DNA from: Gerris lacustris
Taxonomy: Eukaryota > Arthropoda > Insecta > Hemiptera > Gerridae
Reading direction: 5' to 3'
DNA: 64,000 bases
NCBI GenBank assembly: GCA_951217055.1
Contig: OX578276.1
Location: forward strand, 151,707,012-151,771,011
Position numbers and translations under genes: made by a program. The notes under the pieces are model-generated. The model was not told the DNA's origin and ran no database searches. It saw nothing but the letters and a program-made list of their open reading frames with translations. How positions within the stretch are numbered: the stretch's first letter is position 1; every line of letters starts with the position of its first letter. Positions 54,420 through 64,000 of this stretch are shown here, one piece after another.

Positions 54420-55630
54420 TCGGCAAAAGTTCGAGTTGACTCGGGCCTCATTTAATTTAATGTGCTTAACACCTAGGCCGAGCCGGCAATCGGGTCTATT
54501 ATTGAACGCATCCCAATTTATTTTTATGCATAATTTCCATCGACAAAATCGGGCCTACTAGCAATCAGGCCGATTTATTGTACTCATCCTAATCAATTCA
54601 ATGCACTTAATTCTATAGCAAAAAATCCGGGCCTAGATGTCAATCGGAACAGTCTATTTTTACGAATCCAAATTCAATTCATTGCATTAGGATTCGTAAT
54701 GAATTGAAGCTGTCCTATAATGCAACCTTGCTATTGAACTGGACTAAAACCACAAAAAAATCATTGAATTCAATTGGCGAAAAATCAGGCCCAGCCGAAA
54801 TCGGGTCGATCAAGTTTAATGTTTTTAGTTCCACTGGCAAAAATCAAGGCCTAGTCGGCAAATGAGCCGATTTATTTCATGCATCCTAATTTAATTCAAT
54901 GAATCTAATTCTATCAGCAAATATCTCGGTCCAGCCAAAATCGGGCCGCTATAGTGTTTAATAGTTTTAGTTTCATCGACAAATATCTGGGCCCAGCCGA
55001 CAGTCGGGCCGGTATAGTGTTTAATAAATTTAATTCCATCGGCAAAATCCGGGCCCAGCCGACAGTCGGGCCGGTATAGTGTTTAATAAATTTAATTCCA
55101 TCGGCAAAATCCGGGCCCAGCCGACGGCCGACAGTCAGGCCGGTATAGTGTTTAATAAATTTAATTCCATCGGCAAAATCCGGGCCCAGCCGACAGTCGG
55201 GCCGTTATAATGTTTAATAAATTTAATTCCATCGGCAAAATCCGGGCCCAGCCGACAGTCAGGCCGCTATAGTGTTTAAAAGTTTTAGTTTCATCGGCAA
55301 AATCCGGGCCCAGCCGACGGCCGACAGTCAGGCCGGTATAGTGTTTAATAAATTTAATTCCATCGGCAAAATCCGGGCCCAGCCGACAGTCGGGCCGTTA
55401 TAATGTTTAATAAATTTAATTCCATCGGCTAAAATCCGGCCCCAGCCGACAGTCGGGCCGGTATAGTGTTTAATAAATTTAATTCCATCGGCTAAAATCC
55501 GGCCCCAGCCGACAGTCGGGCCGGTATAGTGTTTAATAAATTCAATTCCATCGGCAAAATCCGGGCCCAGCCCACAATCGGGCCGGTATAGTGTTGAATG
55601 AATTTGATTCTATCGGCAAATCCGGGCCGA
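54420..55630. repeat. 62-bp minisatellite 'gggcccagccgacagtcggg'
   Basis: About ten well-conserved 62-bp units from 54900 to 55600 ('ccggtatagtgtttaataaa', 'tttaattccatcggcaaaat'), preceded by older diverged units back to about 54420. Some units carry an extra 'ccgacgg' step. CpG-rich compared with the surroundings. Confidence 0.88.
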
Positions 55631-55836
55631 GCTTATTTGGGGGTGATTAAGTGTATACACACCATAAGATAATACTTAATTAATTCCTTTTATTGGAAAA
55701 TATTTACAGCCAATTAGAATGCATCTGTCATTACTGTGTTTTTTTGGTTTTAAGTGTATGGCGGGTCTTAGGTATGTAATCATTTCGGGGGGGGGGCCTG
55801 GGCCCCTTAGGCCCCCCCCCCCTGTGTACGCCACTG

Positions 55837-56360
55837 CACCTCTCACTACCTCTAACTACCTCTCACTTCCCCTAAATACCTCTAACTACCTGTGACTACC
55901 TCTAAATACCTCTAAATACCTCTAACTACATCTTACTATCTCTAACTACTTCTCACTACCTCTAACTACATCTTACTATCTCTAGCCACCTCCCACTACC
56001 CCTAAATACCTCTCAAATCCTCTCACTACCTTTAAATACCTCTGACTACCTTTAATACCTCTAAATACCTCTCACTACCCCTAACTACATCTTACTATCT
56101 CTAACCACCTCTCACTACCCCTAAATACCTCTCAAATCCTCTCACTACCTATAAATACCTCTCAATACCTCTCACTGCCTCTAGCTATCTCTTACTAACT
56201 CTAACCTCCTCTCACTACATATAAATACCTCTAGCTACATCTAACCACCTCTAACCACCTCTTATCACCTCTAACCACCTCTAATCAACACTAACCACCT
56301 CTCACTACTTTCAACCATCTCTCACTACCCCTAACTACTTCTTCCTACCTCAAACCCCCA
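55837..56360. repeat. Satellite array, right arm, diverged
   Basis: Same 10/20-bp 'ctctcactacctctaactac' base unit but with many substitutions and no regular higher-order block. Confidence 0.85.
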
Positions 56361-57200
56361 TCTTTAGTGTTGTTAGCATAGTTAGAGTTAAGATTATACT
56401 TTAGAATAATATTTATAAAATTTTGGAATCCGTTTGTTAATAATCAATATAAAATTAAGGTGACAATATCATCGTGTTACTTTTTATTAACCTCTCTCAT
56501 AATTGTTTTTCAGTTATTTATTTTGATTCCTTTTAACATAAAAATATTTCTTACACTTTCTCTTCCATTTAATTCTACAATTTAAACTTGTTTTTATCAG
56601 TTCATTATAATATGTTTTAATTTACAACATTCATTATTATCTAAATGATAAAGGTTTCTGCTTAAAGAAAAACAAAACACGTGAGCTTAGTTAATTATTG
56701 CTTGTTCGTATAACTTACCAATATATCGTTCATTCTTATTTATTACTCATTATGTAATATTATCACTATATAATTATGTTAATTTAACCTGGCTATTAAT
56801 TTCACAGAGCGTTACAGTAAACGTGAATTAGTTAGTTATATACTCGGCTATGAAACACATCAATGTGTTTAAAAAAATGTAACTTTAAACTTTTGTTCTA
56901 ATTAAATCAAATTTTACAAAACAAAATTAAGAATAAAAAAAAACTTAAAATAGAATTACAAATCTTATATAATATCATAAAAGAAGAGAATGAGACGTTG
57001 CTACGTTTTGCAAGGTACGAACTGATTATGTTCCTATTAAATTTGCTTTTGTACTATAATCCGTTTTTTTATCCAATTAATTTATTTATAGAAAACGTTT
57101 CATCTACTTGGTTGTTCGAATTTTTGAACAGTGTTCTTTGTTGTGCATTCATTTGAGTGAGGTGGTGTGATGTGTGGTTGGTGATGGTGTGAGACGGTTA
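56361..57200. other. AT-rich non-coding stretch
   Basis: No feature recognised. Confidence 0.5.
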
Positions 57201-57454
57201 GAGGCTGTGGCGATCCTAGGTCAAAAGTTCTGGGGGGGGGGGGGCTAAAGCCCCCATTTTTGTTGGTTTAGTATAAATTTTAATGTACCATATAATAATA
57301 TATTGTTGCAGCCCATTCCAGTGGCAATCCTATATACAATTTGTTCGTTCAGGCTGAACAATTATATTCATACAAGAATTTTAAAATTGTCATTAAACTG
57401 GGACTGGGGCGGAGGCTTATTTAAACAGACACTTATGATCCTTACCATATTTCC

Positions 57455-58035
57455 ACACTATAGTACATTACATGTCTAGTGCGGAAAGTAGCATTTTGCA
57501 TGCGAGTGTGGAGTTTGCACCCGAGCCACAGCGAGGGTAGTAAAACCACACGAGCAAAGCAAAATGCAGTTTTCGCACGAGTTGCGTACCGTACTTTATC
57601 TACATTGTTGGATTTTAATGAGAAATACCGAACAAATTTTTTAATAAACTTGCTGTATGTAAGTTCGTATTTCTCTTTTGATAAAGATGAGATTAATTCA
57701 TTAGTTGTATTTTGTGCCAAATTAATTATTTTGGGAGGCGTATTATTCTCCTCATTTTCATCATAATCACTTAAATCCCTCATTGTAATTCTCTAAAAAC
57801 TCTATATAAACAGTTACTTTAATTAAACAAACAGCAAATTAGTTTTGTTAAACGTAAACAAACTCGCTAATCGTGCGTTAAGGTGAAGAATTCTTCCTTT
57901 TTACTGCACTAGGGCGGAAAAAAAAGAGGAATTATGAAACGCGCATAACGCAATGAATACAAGTACGTAAAGAATCACTTTCTAAGCATCTAAACAGAGA
58001 TACAATGTTTATATTTCGTATCAATCGTAGATAAA
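57455..58035 (-). mobile_element. Copy 5 of ~570-bp element with conserved ORF start
   Basis: Minus-strand ORF 57783-57442 begins 'MRDLSDYDENEENNTPPKII' and continues 'SSLSKEKYELTYSKFI', the same frame as copy 4 with amino-acid changes but no stop. The palindrome near 57885-57925 is eroded. Confidence 0.6.
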
Positions 58036-58635
58036 TGCTATTTAAAAATAAAGTTTTATAGAGTGCAGGCAATATAAATCAGAATGACATCAAAGCAGAA
58101 CAGAATTGAGGTAATTCGTGTCACGCATAATTCCTTGTAGAATGTCAGCTCTATGATCTGATCCCGCTTACTAATTCAGTACAAGTCTAGACTCTAAGGT
58201 CATGCAAGATAAATTTGATTATCATTATCTATTATTATAATGCTTACCTTACATGCATGTAATAATAAATGTCATATAATTAAATGTTCATCAAACTATT
58301 ACATGTACGTATAGAATTAAATGAAGTTAATATGTACTGTACATCTTTATTATGAATTCATTTTGGGTATGATAAATATAATTTCCTTGTATTACATTTG
58401 TTTTATTTCCGAGTGGAAGTTACTAGGTTTGCATGAGACAAATTGTATACTATTTACTAGCTGATGGATTCTTATTTTTTTTTATAGGTTTATAAACTAC
58501 CGACAAGAAACATAAAATTCTTTTGCTAAGCGGGAGTATTTTTTAATCTTACTAAAGCAAAGTTAAATTTATCCCCTTTTGTCTCATCCTGGGTTAAAAT
58601 TGGAAATAACTTTTAATAATTTATATTTTCATATT
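58036..58635. other. Non-coding, nothing recognised
   Basis: AT-rich sequence without clear repeats. Confidence 0.45.
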
Positions 58636-58639
58636 TTAC

Positions 58640-58815
58640 GATTTTGGTAGTATTTATACTACGGAAAGATTAAATTTTAATTTAAATCAAATTATAATTA
58701 TTAACAACTACGGGAAACAACCAGAGAAAAATACACTCCAGCGCTGGGATTCCCAAGTGAACCACAGGCCTCTATATTTCCAGTATAGCGCTCTACCAAC
58801 TAAGCTACGCAGGAG
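58640..58815 (-). mobile_element. tRNA-derived SINE with good head
   Basis: On the minus strand TAGCTTAGTTGGTAGAGCG is a textbook A box; a CTGGAAA anticodon loop and a B box with a small insertion (GGTTCACTTGGGAATCC) follow. Six of seven acceptor pairs are possible. The tail matches 31690-31800. A further tail fragment is at 58984-59035. Confidence 0.7.
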
Positions 58816-59279
58816 AATGAATTTCTCTGACGTTAATGATACCTTGTCCCGAATTTAAGCTTTCAATTTTCCACAAATCTGAGAAGTCAACATTAATGAC
58901 AAAGAACTAGATCGAGAAATAACGCTTATAATTATAAAGTACCCAATTAGTACCTGTACTTAGTACAATCAATTAGAAATTCATATTTTACGATTTTGGT
59001 AGTATTTATACTACGGAAAGATTAAATTTTAATTTATATTATTATATTATTATATATAACATCCGAATACCGCTCACTGACTTACATCACAATATCTCTA
59101 AAACCATTCGACCTATAAAAATAAAATGTTGAATGTAAATCACTTAGTCCCTAGGTGCTCGCTAAGAAATCTTTTTATAAAAATATAGCCAGACAAAATC
59201 TCTTAAACCAATTGCCACTAGAACCTTTTATAAATTACCGTCAAGAAACAAAATTATTTTAAACATTTAAAATTAATGG

Positions 59280-59755
59280 GCGCCATTTTGATTTAAAATG
59301 GCGGAAGGTAAAAAAAAATTGGTAGTTAGCTTCATTTTATGAGACTAACTCAGGAACTAGATTTTTCCCGGGAAAACGGCTTATATCTTTGGATTCGTAT
59401 TGAAATGGACTACATTTTAGAATTTTTTAATTAAAATCGTCTGAACCGTTTTTGAGAAATAATTTTTTTTCATGTTTTTCCAGAGTTTTTGGGGGGTAGC
59501 GCCCCCAAATTTAGAGCTAAAATTCACTTCTCGATTTCGCCACGGGGTATGATTTTTCTGAACATGTATGCCAAATTTCGTCAAAATCGGCCCAGTAGTT
59601 TAGGCTCCAGGCGTCTGCACAGACGACAGACAGACATTTATAAATACCACATTTTTGGACTCAGGGGACCTCAAAACATGTAAATCCATCAAAATCTCAA
59701 AATCGATTTTTTTCGCAATCACAATACTTTCTCTTTATATGAGAAAGTAAAAAAT
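59280..59755 (+). repeat. R1-family copy (long)
   Basis: Same block order as 6365-7055, ending 'atatgagaaagtaaaa'. It begins with an 'aaaatggcgg' palindromic patch shared with 62846-62880. Confidence 0.6.
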
Positions 59756-60130
59756 AGTTCCGAATTTATTTACTTCATATAAATGACAACCAACTAGACA
59801 GCTTAAACATACAAAAGGACAAATCTTTGTTCAACGGATCTCGCCAACACACCGAATCTAAACCGTGCTATCGATATGCCTCCGTGTAGAAGAAATATGT
59901 GTGCAAGTAAAGAAGTACAGATTCACAGTGGCGTATCCAGCAGCTAGGTCTGGGGGGGGGGCACATTCTAAGTCAGTTTAGATTGGGGAAGGGGGTATTC
60001 GTAGTGGTAACAAGAAAAGGGAACTACTTATTCAACAAAGCAGCTGCCCCCCCCCCCCCCCCCCCCCTAAATCGATTGCAAGATTTGTACTGGAGCCACA
60101 AACAAACAAGAAAGCAAGCTAATAAAAACA
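59755..60130 (+). repeat. Repeat R6 interrupted by a hAT-end fragment
   Basis: 'tttatttacttcatataaat' to 'gcaagctaataaaaaca' corresponds to 11710-12190. At 59929-60067 a piece starting CAGTGGCGTATCC, with G and C homopolymers (59953, 60047-60068), is inserted; its far end lacks the matching CCACTG. Confidence 0.5.
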
Positions 60131-61140
60131 GCAAAAATAACTCACTCCGTAGCGAAGTGCTGGAACCTTGATAGCATATGCTAACCTGATAAAGAGAAGC
60201 CCCTTTTCCAAGTATAAACTTAATAATATCAGTCTGGGCTTAATATCCTTTCGTTTTTTTCTTTGGCCCTATTTCCCCTCTTAGAAATCAAATTTTAAAA
60301 CAATTATTTTTTTCAGACATCAATATTATTTTAAATTTTCATCATACAGTTCAGCAAAAAAAAAAATTAAAAAATAAATACCGTAAAACCTTGGAACAAA
60401 ACAGTTGGCTTTATTGATTTATATATAATTTTAAAAACTTCAATGAAATCAATACGTTCATTCACAATTTGAGAGAATTATTGAAGACGCGTAAAAATTA
60501 ATTATTTTGTCCTTGTGTAATTATTGGATTAGAAATACTTTGTTTACGAGGTGTAATTCTTCACGACTTTTCAATTGTCTGGAGCTTATAACATTCCTAG
60601 CTCTTTAAGTACAATAATTTATTTATTTTTATATATAATTATTTTATATTATAGTTTATTTATTGTTTTACTTTATCTAAGTGTAAAGCTAAAAATACTA
60701 TTTTGTAGAATTCAATAAAAAAAAAAGAAGAAAACTAGCTGTGTTTCTATGATTATTAAAAATGATTATACATCGAGCCACTCATTTTCATATTTGTCTA
60801 TTTTTTTCTTTAGATTTTTTAAAATTTTTTTCAATACATAGCGAAAATTATAGATAATCTATAAGAACTGTTGTAATTTTGACAATAAAAATCTATAAAA
60901 CTGTGTATTTCTGTGATAATCATTAAAAGATTCATCCTTGATGCTCAGGCAAATTTCATTTATCAGAAAAATATATGAGAAAAAGAAACAAATTTTTACC
61001 GTCATTTGTACTTAAAGTGACCCGGAATCAACAACAAGATGTTTCAAAATAAAATAAAAAGAAATAACTTCATTTTTATTTTATTTTCATAATAATAGTT
61101 AAAGGTAAAATAAGACCAGTAATAAGAAGAAATTCCGTAA
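60131..61140. other. AT-rich non-coding stretch
   Basis: No feature recognised. Confidence 0.5.
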
Positions 61141-61149
61141 GTTAGAATT

Positions 61150-61370
61150 TTTATCTTTATAAATAAAAATGAATGTTTGTCTGTCCGTCTCTCTGTCTGT
61201 CTGTCTGCCTGTCTGTCTCTTATGCCTGCCTAAACCGTTCATCCGATTGCGATGAAATTTTGGGAAATGGTTGGACGCATGGGAAGGTTTCTGAGTTATT
61301 AAAACTATGTTCTGATTTTGGTACACTGGGGTACGGGGTACAAATGTCAAAGTAATGAAAACCCTTCATG
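61150..61370 (+). repeat. Transposon-end-like fragment with (CTGT)n
   Basis: 'tgtctgtccgtctctctgtc' then 'aaaccgttcatccgattgcg', a motif common at the ends of local repeats. Outer limits unclear. Confidence 0.35.
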
Positions 61371-61544
61371 ATGCATATCGTTCAAAAGCTCTTTAAGAGT
61401 ACAGTAATTGTTGTTTTGCACATTATTGTCATATTTTTATTTATGTTGGGGTTAAAATGGAAAATACAGGAAAAATATTTCTATAATCTATATCTATATA
61501 AATAATAAACAGGTCAAGTGTGTGCTAGTCAGCACACCGCGAGG

Positions 61545-62228
61545 GTCCGTAGGCCACACTATATAGTGTTTAACTGTAAAGTGTATAAACAGTGTTTTTT
61601 TAAAATGCTAAAAAGCTTACTTTGAACAACTCTAAGGGTCTGATATTCTCAAAACACACTCTGATAAAGTATTTTTTTTGCCACTGAACCGGACTAAAAC
61701 CATATAAATACATCGAAAAGACCATAATTATAAAAAACCGTATTTTGTCAATAAAAAATAAAATAATATTTTTTTCGAAATTTCCAAAAAGTGGTATCTT
61801 TACTTTTGGTCGAAGAATGTTCAGGATTTTTTTCAGATTTTTTGCACTTCACATAAGCGAGATAGAGGGGGGGGGGGGACACATTTCACACCCACTTCAA
61901 ACTTCCCTAAGCTCGCCCTATCAAAGTTATATCCAAAGAATTATATATTTTTGTAATCAGCTCGACGTACCCTTTCATATGATACCCCTCACAGTGTCGA
62001 AAAAAAATAAAAAAATGTTAACCCTTAAGATTTTTTACCCTAATTTTTTTAAAAAATATTTTTTTTTAGTCGCTATATTTTTAAAATATGTGGGCAGGTA
62101 CAAGACACATACATGCCAAATTTCAAAGTGATCGGACGAAAGGTGTAGCCTTGAGAGCACGCGAGAGGACGGACGGACAGACACACGCAGGAAAATATAA
62201 GGGTCCTTGGTTTTGCCTACGGACCCTA
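61545..62228 (-). mobile_element. GGGTCCGTAGGC-family element, inverted copy
   Basis: gagggtccgtaggccacact on the left and ttgcctacggaccctaaaaa on the right, with the G run at 61867-61878. Complete by comparison with 14282-14951. Confidence 0.7.
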
Positions 62229-62840
62229 AAAATGAATGTTTGTTTATCGGTATGTTTCTTATGCCAATATTGTATATTGCAAATTGTAATATAAATTTTT
62301 CATCTAAAGCAACAATATTTAACTAAATAAACTATTTCTAAGGTTTTTCAAAGGTAGCAGCTATACAGTTCTTATGATATTAATGTTTATTAGGCCGTAC
62401 GAAGTTCGCCGGGCCAGCTAGTTTGGCCAGCTGTTAAATAGAAAAGCGAATTATAACATTTTAAGTTAGCTCTCTAAGTGGGGTGACAGTTTTCAGCATC
62501 TAGCAATGATCAAGTTATATTATATATACACACCACACACCCGATAACAGTACTAAAGGCTAGGCTGGTGTAGTAATGATATAAACCTGCCCAAGTAACA
62601 AGTAATTTAGGTAATATTGGAGGTAATTTCTAGATGATGTAACGGTTGTACCTTCAAGGATTCTCTTGGTACCTGTTATTAAATAACATTGTTATTACCT
62701 TCCGAAACACACAGAGATGTTCCAAACACAACACTCATAATAAATTCTATCAATTATCAATTATCACAGTTATCGTGCATTCGCTACGGAATTTTATATT
62801 AATTTGATACATTTATAAACTACCGTCAAGAAATTTAAAA
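62229..62840. other. Non-coding, nothing recognised
   Basis: No ORF or repeat identified. Confidence 0.45.
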
Positions 62841-63290
62841 TTAATGGGCAACATTTTGATTCAAGATGGCGGATCGTAAAAAGATTTTTTTAACGATCAC
62901 CTAGAGGCTAAGAAGAACCTATCTACAAAATTGCATGGTCATAGGTCTTGTGGTTCTTGAGATATCGTGGTGTGTCAGTCAGTCAGAGGCATTTGGATTT
63001 TTTTACAGAGGGTGATTGCAAAATATTACCTACACACGAATTACCTAGCACAACCAAATTTGGAGCTGAATTTCATTTCTTGATTTCGCCTCGGGGAAGG
63101 ATTTTTCTGAACATTTATGGCAAATTTCGTTAAAGTCGGTCTACTAATTTATGCTCCACGCGTCTGTGTAGAAAACAGACAGACATTTTTAAAAACCTCT
63201 TATTTGGACTGAAAACCTGCAAATCCATGAAAATCTAAAAATTTAGCGCTATTACAATACTTTCTCATTATAGGAAAACGTAAAAAAAAT
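62840..63290 (+). repeat. R1-family copy
   Basis: 'ttgatttcgcctcggggaag' and 'tgcaaatccatgaaaatcta' blocks in R1 order. Confidence 0.55.
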
Positions 63291-63390
63291 CGGGCCGATT
63301 AATCGCACAAACGCTTTCAAATAGATATAGGCATTGTATATAAATCCCATATTTTCTCATTTCATTGATTTAATATTGAACATATTTAAA

Positions 63391-63790
63391 ATAGACTGCC
63401 AATTGGTGTGGCACATAGCTTCCTCGCATCCTATAACGTACTTTATTGATTTTATGCTTTTACAAGCCATTATTGTCTAATTTGTTTGTTTACCCCGTTT
63501 TTGTAATCTGTCAAAATTGTTTTGATTTTCTACATGAATAAAAGTATCAATTTAGCAAAAGTTAAATAGCGCAGACAGTTCAAATTAATCTTGGGCTATC
63601 TGCGGATAACTTTCGATAAACTATAAAAGTTTCATACAAATAAGAAGTACTTTTGAAGCAGTAGGTGTAAATAAATGTATGTTTGTATGGATGTAGAAGA
63701 GAACAAATGAGCGCAGAAAGTTGAAACTTATATGGGACCAACAATGCTAATCATGATCTAACATCCAAATTTCATTTAGAAGAATATGAC
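63391..63790 (+). repeat. R2 repeat copy, 3' truncated
   Basis: Opens 'ctgccaattggtgtggcaca' like 31812 and breaks off near 63785 where R5 begins. Confidence 0.6.
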
Positions 63791-63794
63791 GGTC

Positions 63795-64000
63795 GTGTAG
63801 CATATATGCTATTTTTTCCGGGATAGCAGACAATTAAAAAACATTAAATATTAATCAATATAATAATAACAAATATTAGAACATACTTAAGATTTTAAAA
63901 AATTTAACCTTAAAAAGAGGTTACACTATAACAAAAGATAAATAAAACGCATTGACATAAATTGACGCATTTCTACAAAGATTGCAGCGCTAAAAACGGA
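63795..64000 (-). repeat. Repeat R5, inverted copy of 42700-42930
   Basis: 'aaagattgcagcgctaaaaa' and 'aataaaacgcattgaca' blocks match 42700-42930 in reverse. It is cut by the window edge. Confidence 0.6.

Larger units (their letters stand above)
52831..55836. mobile_element. 3.0-kb non-autonomous hAT-like element inside the satellite
   Basis: Ends CAGTGGCGTACACAG and the inverted CTGTGTACGCCACTG, with the 8 bp CACCTCTC on both sides (52823-52830, 55837-55844). CAGTGGCG-type ends and 8-bp duplications are hAT hallmarks, with the caution that the satellite itself repeats CACCTCTC. G/C homopolymers lie just inside both ends. The interior has R2 fragments (53020-53960) and a 62-bp minisatellite. 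No transposase is encoded. Confidence 0.85.

Noticed and set aside
58740..58815. Functional tRNA gene
   Set aside because: The B box has an insertion and the T arm does not fold; the shared tail with another copy marks it as a SINE.

Overview
The window looks like a piece of a repeat-rich, AT-rich animal nuclear genome, most likely an arthropod and plausibly an insect. The support is long (AT)n runs, many copies of short non-autonomous transposons, arthropod-type TCAGT initiators, and a Polinton carrying domains I associate with arthropod copies. I cannot name the species. No intact host protein-coding gene is visible. The best host candidate is a short GC-richer first exon ending in a start codon next to a splice donor (about 12760-13093).

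The centrepiece is a complete Polinton/Maverick-like element at 19712-30495 (10,784 bp). It is bounded by the same 6-bp duplication, TAAACA, on both sides and has 272-bp terminal inverted repeats that are identical end to end, so it inserted recently. All its main reading frames are open. Left arm (+): a DUF8207-like protein and a degenerate exonuclease-fold-like protein. Middle (-): integrase, a fibre-like repeat protein, a second DUF8207-like protein and a packaging ATPase. Right arm (+): phospholipase A2/pX-like protein, adenain-like protease, penton-like protein, a 48-residue basic protein, a Cys/His-rich protein, double-jelly-roll major capsid protein, and an exonuclease-fold/BIR fusion. 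This is a full particle-building and integration set, but there is no protein-primed DNA polymerase B and no helicase. I regard the compact PolB-less layout as the main candidate for an undescribed system. At least five of its genes share a TATA box placed 32-33 nt before an initiator, with very short leaders.

Everything else is mobile and repetitive DNA. 1-19711 holds a 1.3-kb TA-flanked element, a short-MITE cluster, minisatellites, a 1.6-kb TAA-flanked Harbinger-like element, the candidate host exon, and a TTAA-flanked MITE just left of the Polinton. 30496-51300 holds a tRNA-derived sequence touching the Polinton, a SINE, a both-strands-open 60-bp minisatellite, a collapsed PIF/Harbinger element with MADF and transposase remnants, a broken Ty3/Gypsy pol fragment, and a foldback-type element with a nested 532-bp MITE. 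51340-56360 is a 10/20-bp satellite split by a 3.0-kb hAT-like element that carries its own 62-bp minisatellite. 56400-64000 repeats the same dispersed families. Five copies of a roughly 570-bp element with a conserved ORF start (possibly from a tyrosine-recombinase gene) are spread over the window.

All family names come from motif recognition by eye; no database search was possible.
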